Shown: positions 18,696-27,786 of the stretch, in pieces
How positions within the stretch are numbered: position 1 is the first letter of the stretch
How the letters are laid out: every line of letters begins with the position of its first letter
Source of the DNA: Streptococcus oralis subsp. dentisani
GTDB taxonomy: Bacteria > Bacillota > Bacilli > Lactobacillales > Streptococcaceae
Assembly: GCF_002096335.1 (NCBI RefSeq)
Contig: NZ_NCUW01000025.1
Location: 1 to 64,000, forward strand
Length of the DNA stretch: 64,000 nucleotides
Direction of reading: 5' to 3'
Translations under genes and position numbers: made by a program
The notes under the pieces: generated by a model
Seen by the model: the letters and a program-made list of their open reading frames with translations, nothing else
The model's database searches: none
What the model was told of the DNA's origin: nothing

Positions 18696-19910
18696 ATGAA
18701 AGAATATAACAAATCTAGTAAGTTAGAGCATGTGGCCTATGATATCCGTGGTCCTGTTTTGGAAGAAGCCATGCGCATGCGAGCAAACGGAGAAAAGATT
18801 TTACGTCTGAATACAGGAAATCCTGCTGAATTTGGTTTTACAGCGCCAGATGAGGTTATCCATGACTTGATAATGAATGCGCGTGATAGCGAAGGTTACT
18901 CTGACTCTAAGGGTATTTTTTCGGCGCGTAAGGCTATCATGCAGTATTGCCAACTGAAGAAATTCCCCAATGTGGACATTGATGATATCTACCTTGGAAA
19001 TGGTGTCAGTGAGTTGATTGTTATGTCCATGCAGGGGTTGTTGGACAATGGTGATGAGGTCTTGGTACCAATGCCAGACTATCCTCTCTGGACAGCTGCT
19101 GTCAGCCTAGCTGGAGGAAATGCCGTTCACTATATCTGTGATGAAGCTGCAGAATGGTATCCAGATATTGATGACATCAAGTCAAAAATTACTTCCAATA
19201 CTAAGGCAATCGTCCTTATCAATCCAAACAACCCAACTGGAGCCCTTTATCCTAAGGAACTCTTGTTGGAGATTATTGAGATTGCACGTCAAAACGATTT
19301 GATTATCTTTGCAGATGAGATTTATGACCGCATGGTGATGGACGGATATGTTCATACACCAGTAGCAAGTCTGGCTCCAGATGTTTTCTGCGTCAGCATG
19401 AACGGTCTTTCGAAATCCCACCGTATCGCTGGTTTTCGTGTGGGTTGGATGGTCTTGTCTGGACCTAAGACCCATGTTAAAGGCTATATCGAAGGGCTCA
19501 ATATGCTGTCCAATATGCGTCTTTGCTCTAACGTTTTAGCCCAGCAAGTCGTACAAACTTCACTAGGTGGGCACCAGTCAGTTGATGAATTGCTCCTTCC
19601 TGGTGGACGGATCTACGAGCAAAGAAACTTCATTTACAATGCCATTCAAGATATCCCAGGTTTGTCTGCGGTCAAGCCGAAAGCGGGGCTTTATATCTTC
19701 CCTAAAATTGACCGCAATATGTATCGCATCGATGATGATGAGCAGTTTGTTCTTAATTTCTTGAAACAAGAAAAGGTTCTTTTGGTTCATGGTCGAGGAT
19801 TTAACTGGCAAGAACCAGACCATTTCCGTATCGTTTACCTCCCACGTGTGGACGAGCTAGCACAAATCCAAGAAAAGATGACTCGTTTCTTGAAACAGTA
19901 TCGTAGATAA
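18696..19910 (+). CDS. alaT: Alanine aminotransferase-type PLP enzyme
   Basis: This 404-residue fold-type I aminotransferase resembles the AlaT/YfbQ group, which interconverts pyruvate plus glutamate with alanine plus 2-oxoglutarate. The PLP lysine is in VSMNGLSKSHRIAGFRVGWM (about 232-251). VLINPNNPTGALY, FADEIYDRM and PMPDYPLW are typical. An AGGAAAC ribosome binding site precedes the ATG. The enzyme is cytosolic. Confidence 0.9.
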   Translation: MKEYNKSSKLEHVAYDIRGPVLEEAMRMRANGEKILRLNTGNPAEFGFTAPDEVIHDLIMNARDSEGYSDSKGIFSARKAIMQYCQLKKFPNVDIDDIYLGNGVSELIVMSMQGLLDNGDEVLVPMPDYPLWTAAVSLAGGNAVHYICDEAAEWYPDIDDIKSKITSNTKAIVLINPNNPTGALYPKELLLEIIEIARQNDLIIFADEIYDRMVMDGYVHTPVASLAPDVFCVSMNGLSKSHRIAGFRVGWMVLSGPKTHVKGYIEGLNMLSNMRLCSNVLAQQVVQTSLGGHQSVDELLLPGGRIYEQRNFIYNAIQDIPGLSAVKPKAGLYIFPKIDRNMYRIDDDEQFVLNFLKQEKVLLVHGRGFNWQEPDHFRIVYLPRVDELAQIQEKMTRFLKQYRR

Positions 19911-19951
19911 GGGTTTCATAGGAAAAGCGAGAAAACATTTGCTTGGAGCTA

Positions 19952-19980
19952 TTGACAAAAGTGGGAGAATCAGATAGAAT
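19952..19980 (+). promoter_or_regulatory. Strong rpmH promoter
   Basis: A perfect TTGACA (19952-19957) and TAGAAT (19975-19980) are separated by 17 bases, as expected for a highly expressed ribosomal protein gene. Confidence 0.85.
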
Positions 19981-20054
19981 AGTAAAGTATGTTTAGTAAC
20001 TGATCACTTTATAGCCGGCTAAACGAATACAAAATCTATGAGGAGGTATTCATC

Positions 20055-20189
20055 GTGAAACGTACTTATCAACCAAGTAAACTTCGTCGTGCGCGCAAAC
20101 ACGGATTCCGTAACCGTATGTCAACTAAAAACGGTCGTCGCGTATTGGCAGCTCGTCGTCGTAAAGGACGCAAAGTTTTGGCTGCATAA
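20055..20189 (+). CDS. rpmH: 50S ribosomal protein L34
   Basis: This 44-residue, very basic protein reads [19 protein letters not shown]..., ending [11 protein letters not shown], a full match to bacterial L34. It starts with GTG eight bases after a strong AGGAGG site, and TAA ends at 20189. The gene has its own promoter and terminator. It is not beside rnpA as in many bacteria; I recall the same separation in pneumococcus. Confidence 0.97.
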
Positions 20190-20210
20190 TCCAAACGAAT
20201 TCAACAAAGA

Positions 20211-20244
20211 AGTCAGTAGGAACTCGAGTCTACTGGCTTTTCTT
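20211..20244 (+). terminator. rpmH terminator
   Basis: AGTCAGTAG (20211-20219) pairs with CTACTGGCT (20230-20238), followed by TTTCTTTTT. Confidence 0.75.
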
Positions 20245-20326
20245 TTTATCTTACATAGTGAATTGTCCATGAAATCGTCCATTTCAACTGAAATTCATAG
20301 AGGGCTTATTTAAAAGATTACATATA

Positions 20327-20370
20327 GAAAAACTCAAAACCAGATATAAGTTACTGATTTTGAGTTTTTG
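20327..20370 (-). terminator. Terminator of KimA-like gene
   Basis: AACTCAAAACCAG (20331-20343) pairs with CTGATTTTGAGTT (20354-20366), with one mismatch. A-runs on the left arm give the T-run on the minus strand. Confidence 0.65.
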
Positions 20371-20371
20371 T

Positions 20372-22216
20372 TTATTCTTTTAAGTGATAAGAGTAGCTAG
20401 CGACAACGACATCTTCGTGCCATCTGAGAGCGTATTTCAGTTTGAGGCTCATTTGATTGTGCAGGATATTTTGCCAAGGCTTGTTTGGGATAAACTGTGG
20501 GACGAGGACTGTAACGGTATAGTTTTTTTGCTTGGCTTCTTGGGCGATTCGTTTAACATACTTGACGCTAGGGGTGATGATGTCGCGGTAGCTGGTGGTG
20601 ATATTTTTCAGAGTGATATTTGGGAAGTAATCGGCAAATTCCTGAAGAATTTCTTGGTCTTTTTCAGCCGTTTCTTTAGTAGAAATGTGCATGGCCAACA
20701 CTTCGTCACCGATACTTTGAGCGTAGTTAATGGCTCCGACACTTACTCGAGTGACATTCCCTACTAGGACAAGGACAAGGTTGCCGTCATAAGTGCGTTT
20801 TTCGATTCCATCGTAGAGTCGTAGTTGTTTTGCCACTTTTTGATAGTGACTGTGGATAGACAAAAAGAGGAAGGTTAGAACTAGGATAATTGGGAAGAAT
20901 GGCCAGATATCACCTAGTCTGAAGAGGAGTAAAATGAGGACAATGGCATAACAAATGATGGCCCCAAGGATATTAGCAAAGGCAGGTTTTAAGAAGTTTG
21001 CTCCTTTTTCCTTTTTCCAATGACGAATCATTCCAGTCTGAGATAGGGCAAAGGGAACGAAGACCCCAATCGTATAAAGAGGAATCAAGCGTTCAGTATT
21101 CCCATTAAAAATGAGAAGAAGGATCATGGCCCCAAAAGCCAGAGTTAAGATACCATTGGAGTAGCCAAGACGGTCCCCTTTTTCCATAAAGAGATGGGGC
21201 ATGTACTTGTTTTTTGCCATATTGTAGGCCAGCATAGGGAAGGCTGAAAATCCAGTATTTGCAGCTACAGCTAGAATCAAGGCTGTCGAGAACTGGAAGA
21301 GATAATAGCTAGCATGACCAAAAAATGAATCTCCAAGAATGCCCTTGGCCATTTGCGAGAGGATGGTTTCTCCGTGTTGAGGTGTGATGCCCATCCAGTA
21401 GTTTAGGAAGGTAATGCCTGCAAAAAGAAAACCTAGAATTAGTGACATGATGGTCAAGGTCTGAGCAGCATTCTTTTCTTTCGGAGCTTTGAAAAAAGGT
21501 ACTGCATTTGAAATAGCTTCAACCCCAGTTAGAGAGGCTGAACCGCTAGTAAAGGCTCTCAATAGGAGAACGATGGAAAGGTTTGGAACAGTTTGCCCAA
21601 TGGTTGAAGTCGCCTGATAGTTTAGGGAACCTGTGAATAGTTGAAAAAAACCATAAAGCAGGAGAAAGACAGTGCTGAAGATAAAGAGGTAGACGGGAAT
21701 CATCAGAGAACTAGCAGATTCTTTTAAACCTCTTAAATTCAAGAGCATGAGCAGGCAGACTAGGAAAATAGAGATATGAAGATTGTAGGGATGGAGGGCA
21801 GGGATGGCTGCAGTAATCGCATCAGCTCCAGACGCAACGGATACGGCTACTGTCAGCATATAGTCAACAAGGAGGCTGCCTCCTGCAATCAAGCCTAGTT
21901 CGGGGGAGAGATTTTCCCGAGTGACCATATAAGCTCCTCCGCCTTGAGGATAGGCGTGTATGATTTGGCGATAGGAAATGGTCAAACTAGCGAGGAGTAA
22001 GAGGACAAAAATACCGATAGGGAGGCTCCACCAAATAGCGAGAGGAGAGAGACTGACTAAAACGAGAATGACTTGTTCAGGTCCATAGGCAATAGAAGAC
22101 AGGGCATCACTGGATAACATTGCAAGTGCCTGCATTTTTCCTAATAATCCCCCTTCGCCGTCTGTGAGAGACTTGAGTGGCCGACCGATAAAGGTATATT
22201 TTAATTTTCTAAACAT
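20372..22216 (-). CDS. KimA-like potassium transporter (APC/KUP superfamily)
   Basis: This 614-residue protein has about 12 membrane segments (residues 30-450) and a cytosolic C-terminal domain ending LHNQMSLKLKYALRWHED. The sequence ALAMLSSDALSSIAYGPEQ, the segment SYRQIIHAYPQGGGAYMV and the C-terminus match Bacillus subtilis KimA (YdaO), a high-affinity potassium importer inhibited by c-di-AMP. Database labels often call it an amino acid permease. I start at the ATG at 22216, which has AAAGGA upstream; an in-frame TTG nine codons earlier is weaker. No ydaO-type riboswitch is seen upstream. Confidence 0.8.
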   Translation of the reverse strand: MFRKLKYTFIGRPLKSLTDGEGGLLGKMQALAMLSSDALSSIAYGPEQVILVLVSLSPLAIWWSLPIGIFVLLLLASLTISYRQIIHAYPQGGGAYMVTRENLSPELGLIAGGSLLVDYMLTVAVSVASGADAITAAIPALHPYNLHISIFLVCLLMLLNLRGLKESASSLMIPVYLFIFSTVFLLLYGFFQLFTGSLNYQATSTIGQTVPNLSIVLLLRAFTSGSASLTGVEAISNAVPFFKAPKEKNAAQTLTIMSLILGFLFAGITFLNYWMGITPQHGETILSQMAKGILGDSFFGHASYYLFQFSTALILAVAANTGFSAFPMLAYNMAKNKYMPHLFMEKGDRLGYSNGILTLAFGAMILLLIFNGNTERLIPLYTIGVFVPFALSQTGMIRHWKKEKGANFLKPAFANILGAIICYAIVLILLLFRLGDIWPFFPIILVLTFLFLSIHSHYQKVAKQLRLYDGIEKRTYDGNLVLVLVGNVTRVSVGAINYAQSIGDEVLAMHISTKETAEKDQEILQEFADYFPNITLKNITTSYRDIITPSVKYVKRIAQEAKQKNYTVTVLVPQFIPNKPWQNILHNQMSLKLKYALRWHEDVVVASYSYHLKE

Positions 22217-22331
22217 TTTCTTTTCCTTTGCTGAAAATTTCAATAAGTGTTATTATACTGCTTTGAAAAAAGGCAGTCAAGGGGGAACGATTGGTAGTAG
22301 AATATTTTTACAAGCCGAGGGATGCTATTTT

Positions 22332-22340
22332 TGGTATAAT
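22332..22340 (+). promoter_or_regulatory. Extended -10 promoter of tatD operon
   Basis: TGGTATAAT ends 12 bases before an ATG at 22353 and 27 bases before the preferred start at 22368. It drives tatD-rnmV and probably the next gene. Confidence 0.6.
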
Positions 22341-22367
22341 AGAGGGAAGAAAATGAGGTTAGAAGAG

Positions 22368-23144
22368 ATGATTTTTGATACGCACACACACTTAAATGTA
22401 GTGGAATTTGCAGGACGTGAGGCAGAAGAAATTACCTTGGCTGCTGAGATGGGTGTGACGCGGATGAATATTGTTGGTTTTGATAAACCGACCATTGAGC
22501 GGGCCCTAGAGTTGGCAGATGAGTATGAGCAACTCTACGCAACGATTGGCTGGCATCCGACTGAAGCAGGAACTTACAGTGACGAGGTCGAAGCTTACTT
22601 GCTTGAAAAGTTAAAACATCCCAAAGTTGTTGCCTTGGGTGAGATTGGTCTGGACTACCATTGGATGACAGCACCTAAGGAAGTGCAGGAGCAGGTTTTT
22701 CGTCGTCAGCTTCAGCTGTCTAAGGACTTGGATTTGCCCTTTGTCGTCCACACGCGAGACGCTTTAGAAGATACCTATGAGATTATCAAGAGTGAGGGTG
22801 TTGGTCCTCGTGGTGGGATTATGCATTCATTTTCAGGCTCTCTCGAGTGGGCTGAGAAGTTTGTTGAGCTTGGCATGACCATTTCTTTCTCAGGAGTGGT
22901 GACCTTTAAGAAAGCGACGGATATTCAAGAAGTTGCTAGAGAACTTCCTTTGGATAAAATACTCGTTGAGACAGATGCCCCTTACTTGGCACCTGTTCCC
23001 AAGCGTGGTCGTGAAAACAAGACAGCCTACACCCGCTATGTGGTGGACTTTATCGCCGACTTGCGTGGGATGACGACAGAAGAATTAGCTGCTGTGACAA
23101 GTGCTAATGCAGAGCGTATTTTTGGATTGGAAAAGCGATCATGA
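22368..23144 (+). CDS. tatD: TatD-family metal-dependent DNase
   Basis: This 258-residue TIM-barrel hydrolase has metal ligands in MIFDTHTHLN (H6, H8), GEIGLDYHW, VVHTRDA, MHSFSGS and ETDAPYLAP. TatD proteins are 3'-5' DNases/RNases implicated in DNA repair and DNA fragment turnover. The preferred ATG (22368) gives the family-standard MIFDTHTHLN start; the ATG at 22353 would add five residues. It overlaps rnmV by four bases (ATGA). Confidence 0.9.
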   Translation: MIFDTHTHLNVVEFAGREAEEITLAAEMGVTRMNIVGFDKPTIERALELADEYEQLYATIGWHPTEAGTYSDEVEAYLLEKLKHPKVVALGEIGLDYHWMTAPKEVQEQVFRRQLQLSKDLDLPFVVHTRDALEDTYEIIKSEGVGPRGGIMHSFSGSLEWAEKFVELGMTISFSGVVTFKKATDIQEVARELPLDKILVETDAPYLAPVPKRGRENKTAYTRYVVDFIADLRGMTTEELAAVTSANAERIFGLEKRS

Positions 23145-23704
23145 AAGAAAAAATTTCCCAAGTCATCGTAGTCGAAGGACGGGATGATACGGCCAATCTC
23201 AAACATTACTTTGACGTAGAGACCTATGAGACACGAGGATCGGCTATCAATGACCAGGATATAGAGCGCATTCGTCGCCTGCATGACTTGCATGGAGTCA
23301 TTGTCTTTACAGATCCTGACTTTAACGGTGAGCGGATTCGTCGCATGATTATGACAGCCATTCCGACAGTGCAACATGCCTTTCTCAAACGGTATGAAGC
23401 GGCTCCCAAGTCCAAGACCAAGGGGCGTTCTCTGGGGATCGAACACGCCAGCTATGAGGACCTGAAAACAGCGCTGGCTCAGGTGACAGAGCAATTTGAA
23501 AACGAGAATGAGTTTGACATTAATCGTAGTGACTTGATTCGACTTGGTTTCCTAGCGGGAGCAGACAGTCGTAAGCGCCGAGAATATCTGGGCGAACAGC
23601 TCCGCATCGGCTATTCCAATGGCAAGCAACTCCTCAAGCGTTTGGAGTTGTTTGGTGTGACCTTGGCAGAAGTGGAAGAAGTGATGGCTAAGTATTCAGT
23701 CTAA
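23141..23704 (+). CDS. rnmV: Ribonuclease M5
   Basis: This 187-residue Toprim-domain ribonuclease matures 5S rRNA by cutting the double-stranded precursor. The Toprim glutamate is in VVEGRDDTANL (near residue 11) and the metal-binding D-x-D in VFTDPDFNGERIRR (near residue 56). It overlaps tatD by four bases, a conserved firmicute arrangement. Confidence 0.93.
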   Translation: MKEKISQVIVVEGRDDTANLKHYFDVETYETRGSAINDQDIERIRRLHDLHGVIVFTDPDFNGERIRRMIMTAIPTVQHAFLKRYEAAPKSKTKGRSLGIEHASYEDLKTALAQVTEQFENENEFDINRSDLIRLGFLAGADSRKRREYLGEQLRIGYSNGKQLLKRLELFGVTLAEVEEVMAKYSV

Positions 23705-23715
23705 GGGAGTCAGAA

Positions 23716-24570
23716 ATGAAAAGAGTGATTATTACGGGTGGCAATAGTGGTATTGGCTACCAGGCTGCAAAACAATTAGCTGAAAAGGGATGGTCGGTGA
23801 CTCTCTTTTGTAGACGGGAAGAAGCTGCCGAGCAAGCTTGTGAGGAAATTCGTCAACAGACAGGAAATCGACATGTAGATTATATCTTGGTTGATCTATC
23901 TGATATGAAGAGTGTCAGGAAAGCAGTGGAACAGTATATTCAAAAAGAAGACGTTCTAGACGTTCTAATTAACAATGCAGCTGACTTTGATTTGTCAGTC
24001 AAAAAGCCCATCCTGACTAAGGATGGTTTAGAAAAGCAATTTGCGACCAATGTTGCCGCCCCTTTCTTGCTGTCTATCTTGTTGAAAGGTTTGTTGGAAA
24101 GATCTGAGAGTGGTCGGATTATTAATATTTCTTCCCAAGGGCTGATGCTTTATCCTTTCATGAAGCTTGATTTTGAAAATTTAGCTGGTCAAAAACATTA
24201 TAGTTCTGCCAAGACCTATTATCAGAATAAACTGGCCTTGTTGATACTGTCACTTTATATGCGAGAACATTGGAAAGGCATCAAGATTCAGGCAATTCGT
24301 GTGACCAATGTCAAAGTAGATATGAGCCGTTACAATCACCTCAACACTTTTATGAAAAATCTGTATAAAATTAAGTCAAGATTTTCGATTAGCCCTGAAG
24401 AAATGGCTAAAGTTTACACAGCCTTATCTACAGAAGATTGCTATAAAGGATTTTTGTATGACGAGAAATGCAGGGAAGTAAAAGCAAATGCACCTGCTTA
24501 CGAAGAAGAGGAGCAAGAAAAACTCTATTTCTTGCTTGAGCAATTGATTTTTTCAAGAGACAATTCCTAA
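23716..24570 (+). CDS. Short-chain dehydrogenase/reductase
   Basis: This 284-residue Rossmann-fold oxidoreductase has NAD(P)-binding TGGNSGIG (residues 7-14), NNAA near 89, catalytic Ser in INISSQG and YYQNK as the YxxxK motif. The CRREE stretch after beta-2 (basic Arg) favours NADPH. The layout is like retinol dehydrogenase/WW-oxidoreductase-type proteins. The substrate is unknown. It lies between rnmV and rsmA, which are often adjacent in firmicutes, so it looks like an accessory insertion. Confidence 0.85.
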   Translation: MKRVIITGGNSGIGYQAAKQLAEKGWSVTLFCRREEAAEQACEEIRQQTGNRHVDYILVDLSDMKSVRKAVEQYIQKEDVLDVLINNAADFDLSVKKPILTKDGLEKQFATNVAAPFLLSILLKGLLERSESGRIINISSQGLMLYPFMKLDFENLAGQKHYSSAKTYYQNKLALLILSLYMREHWKGIKIQAIRVTNVKVDMSRYNHLNTFMKNLYKIKSRFSISPEEMAKVYTALSTEDCYKGFLYDEKCREVKANAPAYEEEEQEKLYFLLEQLIFSRDNS

Positions 24571-24734
24571 AGAATTAGAAAAATAAATTTCATGGCTTAC
24601 TTCAATAGTGGAATGAAGTTCAGATATCTAAATCTGTTTGGAGAACTCTGAAAAGTGATAACAATAACTAGATAACCCGAAAATATAAGGGTAATGTGTT
24701 ACAATAGTAGTAACAGATAATAGAAAGAGAATAG

Positions 24735-25607
24735 ATGAGAATTGCAGATTATAGCGTGACCAAGGCAGTGCTGGAGCGTCACGGTTTTACCTTTAAAAAG
24801 TCCTTCGGGCAAAATTTCCTGACGGATACCAATATCCTTCAAAAGATCGTGGATACGGCTGAAATTGATGACCAGGTCAATGTCATCGAAATTGGTCCAG
24901 GAATTGGTGCCTTAACGGAGTTTTTGGCTGAGCGTGCGGCAGAGGTCATGGCTTTTGAGATTGACCATCGTTTGGTGCCAATCCTAGCTGATACCTTGCG
25001 TGATTTTGACAATGTTACTGTAGTCAACGAGGACATTCTCAAGGTCGATTTGGCGCAACATATCCAGAATTTTAAAAATCCTGATCTGCCAATCAAGGTA
25101 GTAGCCAACTTGCCCTACTATATCACAACGCCTATTCTCATGCACTTGATCGAGAGTGGCATTCCTTTTAGTGAGTTTGTGGTCATGATGCAAAAAGAAG
25201 TGGCGGATCGCATCTCAGCACAGCCAAATACCAAGGCCTACGGTAGTTTGTCTATTGCTGTGCAGTATTACATGACTGCTAAGGTTGCCTTTATCGTGCC
25301 TCGTACGGTCTTTGTGCCAGCGCCAAACGTGGACTCGGCTATCCTGAAAATGGTGCGCCGTCCAGAACCAGCTGTAGCAGTGGAAGACGAGAGCTTCTTC
25401 TTTAAGGTTTCCAAGGCTAGTTTCACTCATCGTCGCAAGACCTTGTGGAATAACCTGACAGGTTACTTTGGCAAGGCTGAAGAAGTCAAGGACAAGCTGA
25501 CCAAGGCTTTGGATCAAGCAGGTTTGTCACCAAGTGTACGGGGTGAAGCTCTTAGCTTGGCAGAATTTGCTCGTCTAGCAGATGCGCTTAAAGGACAAGG
25601 ACTCTAG
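24735..25607 (+). CDS. rsmA: 16S rRNA (A1518/A1519) dimethyltransferase
   Basis: This 290-residue SAM-dependent enzyme (KsgA) dimethylates two adjacent adenines near the 3' end of 16S rRNA during 30S assembly. SAM binding is in FGQNFLTD and [17 protein letters not shown], and the adenine-pocket motif is NLPYYI. The start ATG follows AGAAAGAGAATAG. It is followed one base later by rsgA, another 30S biogenesis factor. Confidence 0.95.
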   Translation: MRIADYSVTKAVLERHGFTFKKSFGQNFLTDTNILQKIVDTAEIDDQVNVIEIGPGIGALTEFLAERAAEVMAFEIDHRLVPILADTLRDFDNVTVVNEDILKVDLAQHIQNFKNPDLPIKVVANLPYYITTPILMHLIESGIPFSEFVVMMQKEVADRISAQPNTKAYGSLSIAVQYYMTAKVAFIVPRTVFVPAPNVDSAILKMVRRPEPAVAVEDESFFFKVSKASFTHRRKTLWNNLTGYFGKAEEVKDKLTKALDQAGLSPSVRGEALSLAEFARLADALKGQGL

Positions 25608-25608
25608 G

Positions 25609-26493
25609 ATGCAGGGACAAATCATTAAAGCCTTGGCGGGCTTCTACTATGTAGAGAGTGAGGGGGAAGTTTACCAGACGCGTGCGCGCGGGAATTTCCG
25701 TCAAAAAGGCCACACACCCTATGTTGGGGACTGGGTAGACTTTTCTGCCGAGGAAAATTCAGAAGGCTATATCCTCAAGATTCACGAACGGAAAAACAGT
25801 CTGGTCCGTCCGCCTATTGTCAATATCGACCAAGCCGTGGTGATTATGTCGGTCAAGGAGCCGGATTTTAATAGCAATTTACTGGATCGCTTCTTGGTTC
25901 TTTTGGAGCACAAGGGTATTCATCCCATCGTTTATATTTCTAAAATGGATTTGCTAGAAGATAGGGAAGAATTAAGTTTTTACCAACAAACCTATCGTGC
26001 CATTGGTTACGACTTTGTGACTAGTAAGGAAGAGCTCCTGCCCTTGTTAACAGGTAAGGTTACGGTCTTTATGGGGCAGACAGGTGTTGGTAAGTCAACC
26101 CTTCTTAATAAAATCGCACCTGACCTCAATCTAGAAACAGGAGAAATCTCTGATAGTCTAGGTCGCGGGCGTCACACTACTCGAGCTGTTAGTTTTTACA
26201 ATCTCAATGGTGGTAAAATCGCAGACACACCAGGTTTTTCATCGCTAGATTATGAAGTGTCAACGGCTGAAGAGCTGAACCAGGCCTTTCCAGAGATTGC
26301 CTCTGTAAGTCGAGACTGCAAGTTCCGTACTTGTACGCATACTCATGAGCCATCTTGTGCAGTGAAACCAGCAGTAGAAGAGGGCATCATTGCAAACTTC
26401 CGTTTTGACAACTACCTACAATTCCTCAGCGAAATTGAAAATCGCAGAGAAACCTATAAAAAAGTCAGCAAAAAAATTCCAAAATCAAAATAA
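25609..26493 (+). CDS. rsgA: Ribosome small subunit-dependent GTPase A
   Basis: This 294-residue circularly permuted GTPase acts in late 30S maturation. It has an N-terminal OB fold (1-65), a G4-like motif ISKMDLLE near 112, then G1 [13 protein letters not shown] (about 160-172) and G3 DTPGF, and a C-terminal zinc-binding segment ([14 protein letters not shown]). The ATG at 25609 comes right after the rsmA stop codon. A longer frame beginning at 25582 has no better start signal. Confidence 0.95.
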   Translation: MQGQIIKALAGFYYVESEGEVYQTRARGNFRQKGHTPYVGDWVDFSAEENSEGYILKIHERKNSLVRPPIVNIDQAVVIMSVKEPDFNSNLLDRFLVLLEHKGIHPIVYISKMDLLEDREELSFYQQTYRAIGYDFVTSKEELLPLLTGKVTVFMGQTGVGKSTLLNKIAPDLNLETGEISDSLGRGRHTTRAVSFYNLNGGKIADTPGFSSLDYEVSTAEELNQAFPEIASVSRDCKFRTCTHTHEPSCAVKPAVEEGIIANFRFDNYLQFLSEIENRRETYKKVSKKIPKSK

Positions 26494-26503
26494 GGAGAAA
26501 CCC

Positions 26504-27160
26504 ATGTCTCAATACAAGATTGCTCCGTCAATTCTGGCAGCAGATTATGCCAACTTTGAACGTGAGATCAAACGCCTAGAAGCAACTGGTGCAGAGTATG
26601 CCCATATCGATATTATGGATGGTCACTTTGTACCACAAATCAGCTTTGGCGCAGGTGTGGTCGAAAGTCTTCGCCCCCATAGCAAGATGGTCTTTGACTG
26701 TCACTTGATGGTATCAAATCCCGAACACCATTTAGAGGATTTTGCGCGTGCAGGAGCTGACATCATCAGCATCCATGTCGAAGCGACACCTCATATCCAT
26801 GGCGCTCTTCAAAATATTCGTTCTCTCGGTGTTAAACCTTCGGTTGTCATTAATCCTGGTACGCCGGTTGAAGCTATCAAACACATACTTCACCTAGTTG
26901 ACCAAGTTTTGGTCATGACGGTTAACCCTGGCTTCGGCGGGCAAGCCTTTCTACCTGAAACCATGGATAAGATTCGTGAGTTGGTTGCCCTTCGTGAGGA
27001 AAAAGGTTTGAACTTTGAGATCGAAGTCGATGGTGGGATTGATGATCAAACTATTGTTCAAGCTAAAAAAGCTGGAGCGACCGTTTTTGTAGCAGGGTCT
27101 TATGTCTTTAAGGGAGATGTCAATGAACGAGTGCAAACTCTCCGAAAACAACTGGACTAA
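26504..27160 (+). CDS. rpe: Ribulose-phosphate 3-epimerase
   Basis: This 218-residue TIM-barrel enzyme interconverts ribulose-5-phosphate and xylulose-5-phosphate in the pentose phosphate pathway. Metal and catalytic residues are in APSILAADYANF, HIDIMDGHFVPQISFG, CHLMVSNPE, VNPGFGGQAF and EVDGGI. AAGGAG lies seven bases before the ATG. It overlaps the next gene by 38 bases. Confidence 0.95.
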   Translation: MSQYKIAPSILAADYANFEREIKRLEATGAEYAHIDIMDGHFVPQISFGAGVVESLRPHSKMVFDCHLMVSNPEHHLEDFARAGADIISIHVEATPHIHGALQNIRSLGVKPSVVINPGTPVEAIKHILHLVDQVLVMTVNPGFGGQAFLPETMDKIRELVALREEKGLNFEIEVDGGIDDQTIVQAKKAGATVFVAGSYVFKGDVNERVQTLRKQLD

Positions 27161-27785
27161 AGTTGCCGTTTTTGCAGGTGGAGACCGCAGTCATTATCGG
27201 ACGGATTTTGACTGCTTTGTCGGTGTGGATCGAGGATCGCTCTGGGTCTTGGAAGAAGACCTGCCTCTCGCTCTAGCAGTTGGAGATTTTGATTCTGTCA
27301 CTGCAGAAGAGCGTCTGTTGATTCAAAAACGTGCCCAGCACTTTGTCCAAGCCCAGCCGGAAAAAGATGATACGGATCTGGAACTAGCACTCTTAACGAT
27401 TTTCGAAAAGAATTCTCAGGCTCAGGTCACTATTTTCGGTGCCCTTGGTGGTCGCATTGACCATATGTTGGCCAATGTCTTTTTACCTAGCAATCCCAAT
27501 TTGGCACCCTATATGCGCCAGATAGCGATTGAGGACGGACAAAATGTAATTGGCTATTGTCCAGAAGGGACCAGTCAGCTTCAACCACGTTCAGACTACG
27601 ACTATCTAGCCTTTATGCCAGTTCGTGATAGTCAGCTGACTATTCTCGGTGCCAAGTATGAGTTGACAGAGGAGAATTTTTTCTTTAAAAAAGTGTACGC
27701 TTCTAACGAATATATAGATAGGGAAGTTTCGGTGACTTGCCCAGATGGCTATGTAGTCGTACTGCATAGCAAGGACAGGAGATAG
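27123..27785 (+). CDS. thiN: Thiamine pyrophosphokinase
   Basis: This 220-residue enzyme transfers pyrophosphate from ATP to thiamine, making the cofactor TPP. VGVDRGSLW, AVGDFDSV, PEKDDTDLELAL and FGALGGRIDHMLAN are the family motifs. Of three in-frame ATGs (27102, 27117, 27123) the last has AGGGAG at the best spacing (six bases). The start lies inside the end of rpe in another frame. Confidence 0.9.
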   Translation: MNECKLSENNWTKVAVFAGGDRSHYRTDFDCFVGVDRGSLWVLEEDLPLALAVGDFDSVTAEERLLIQKRAQHFVQAQPEKDDTDLELALLTIFEKNSQAQVTIFGALGGRIDHMLANVFLPSNPNLAPYMRQIAIEDGQNVIGYCPEGTSQLQPRSDYDYLAFMPVRDSQLTILGAKYELTEENFFFKKVYASNEYIDREVSVTCPDGYVVVLHSKDRR

Positions 27786-27786
27786 G

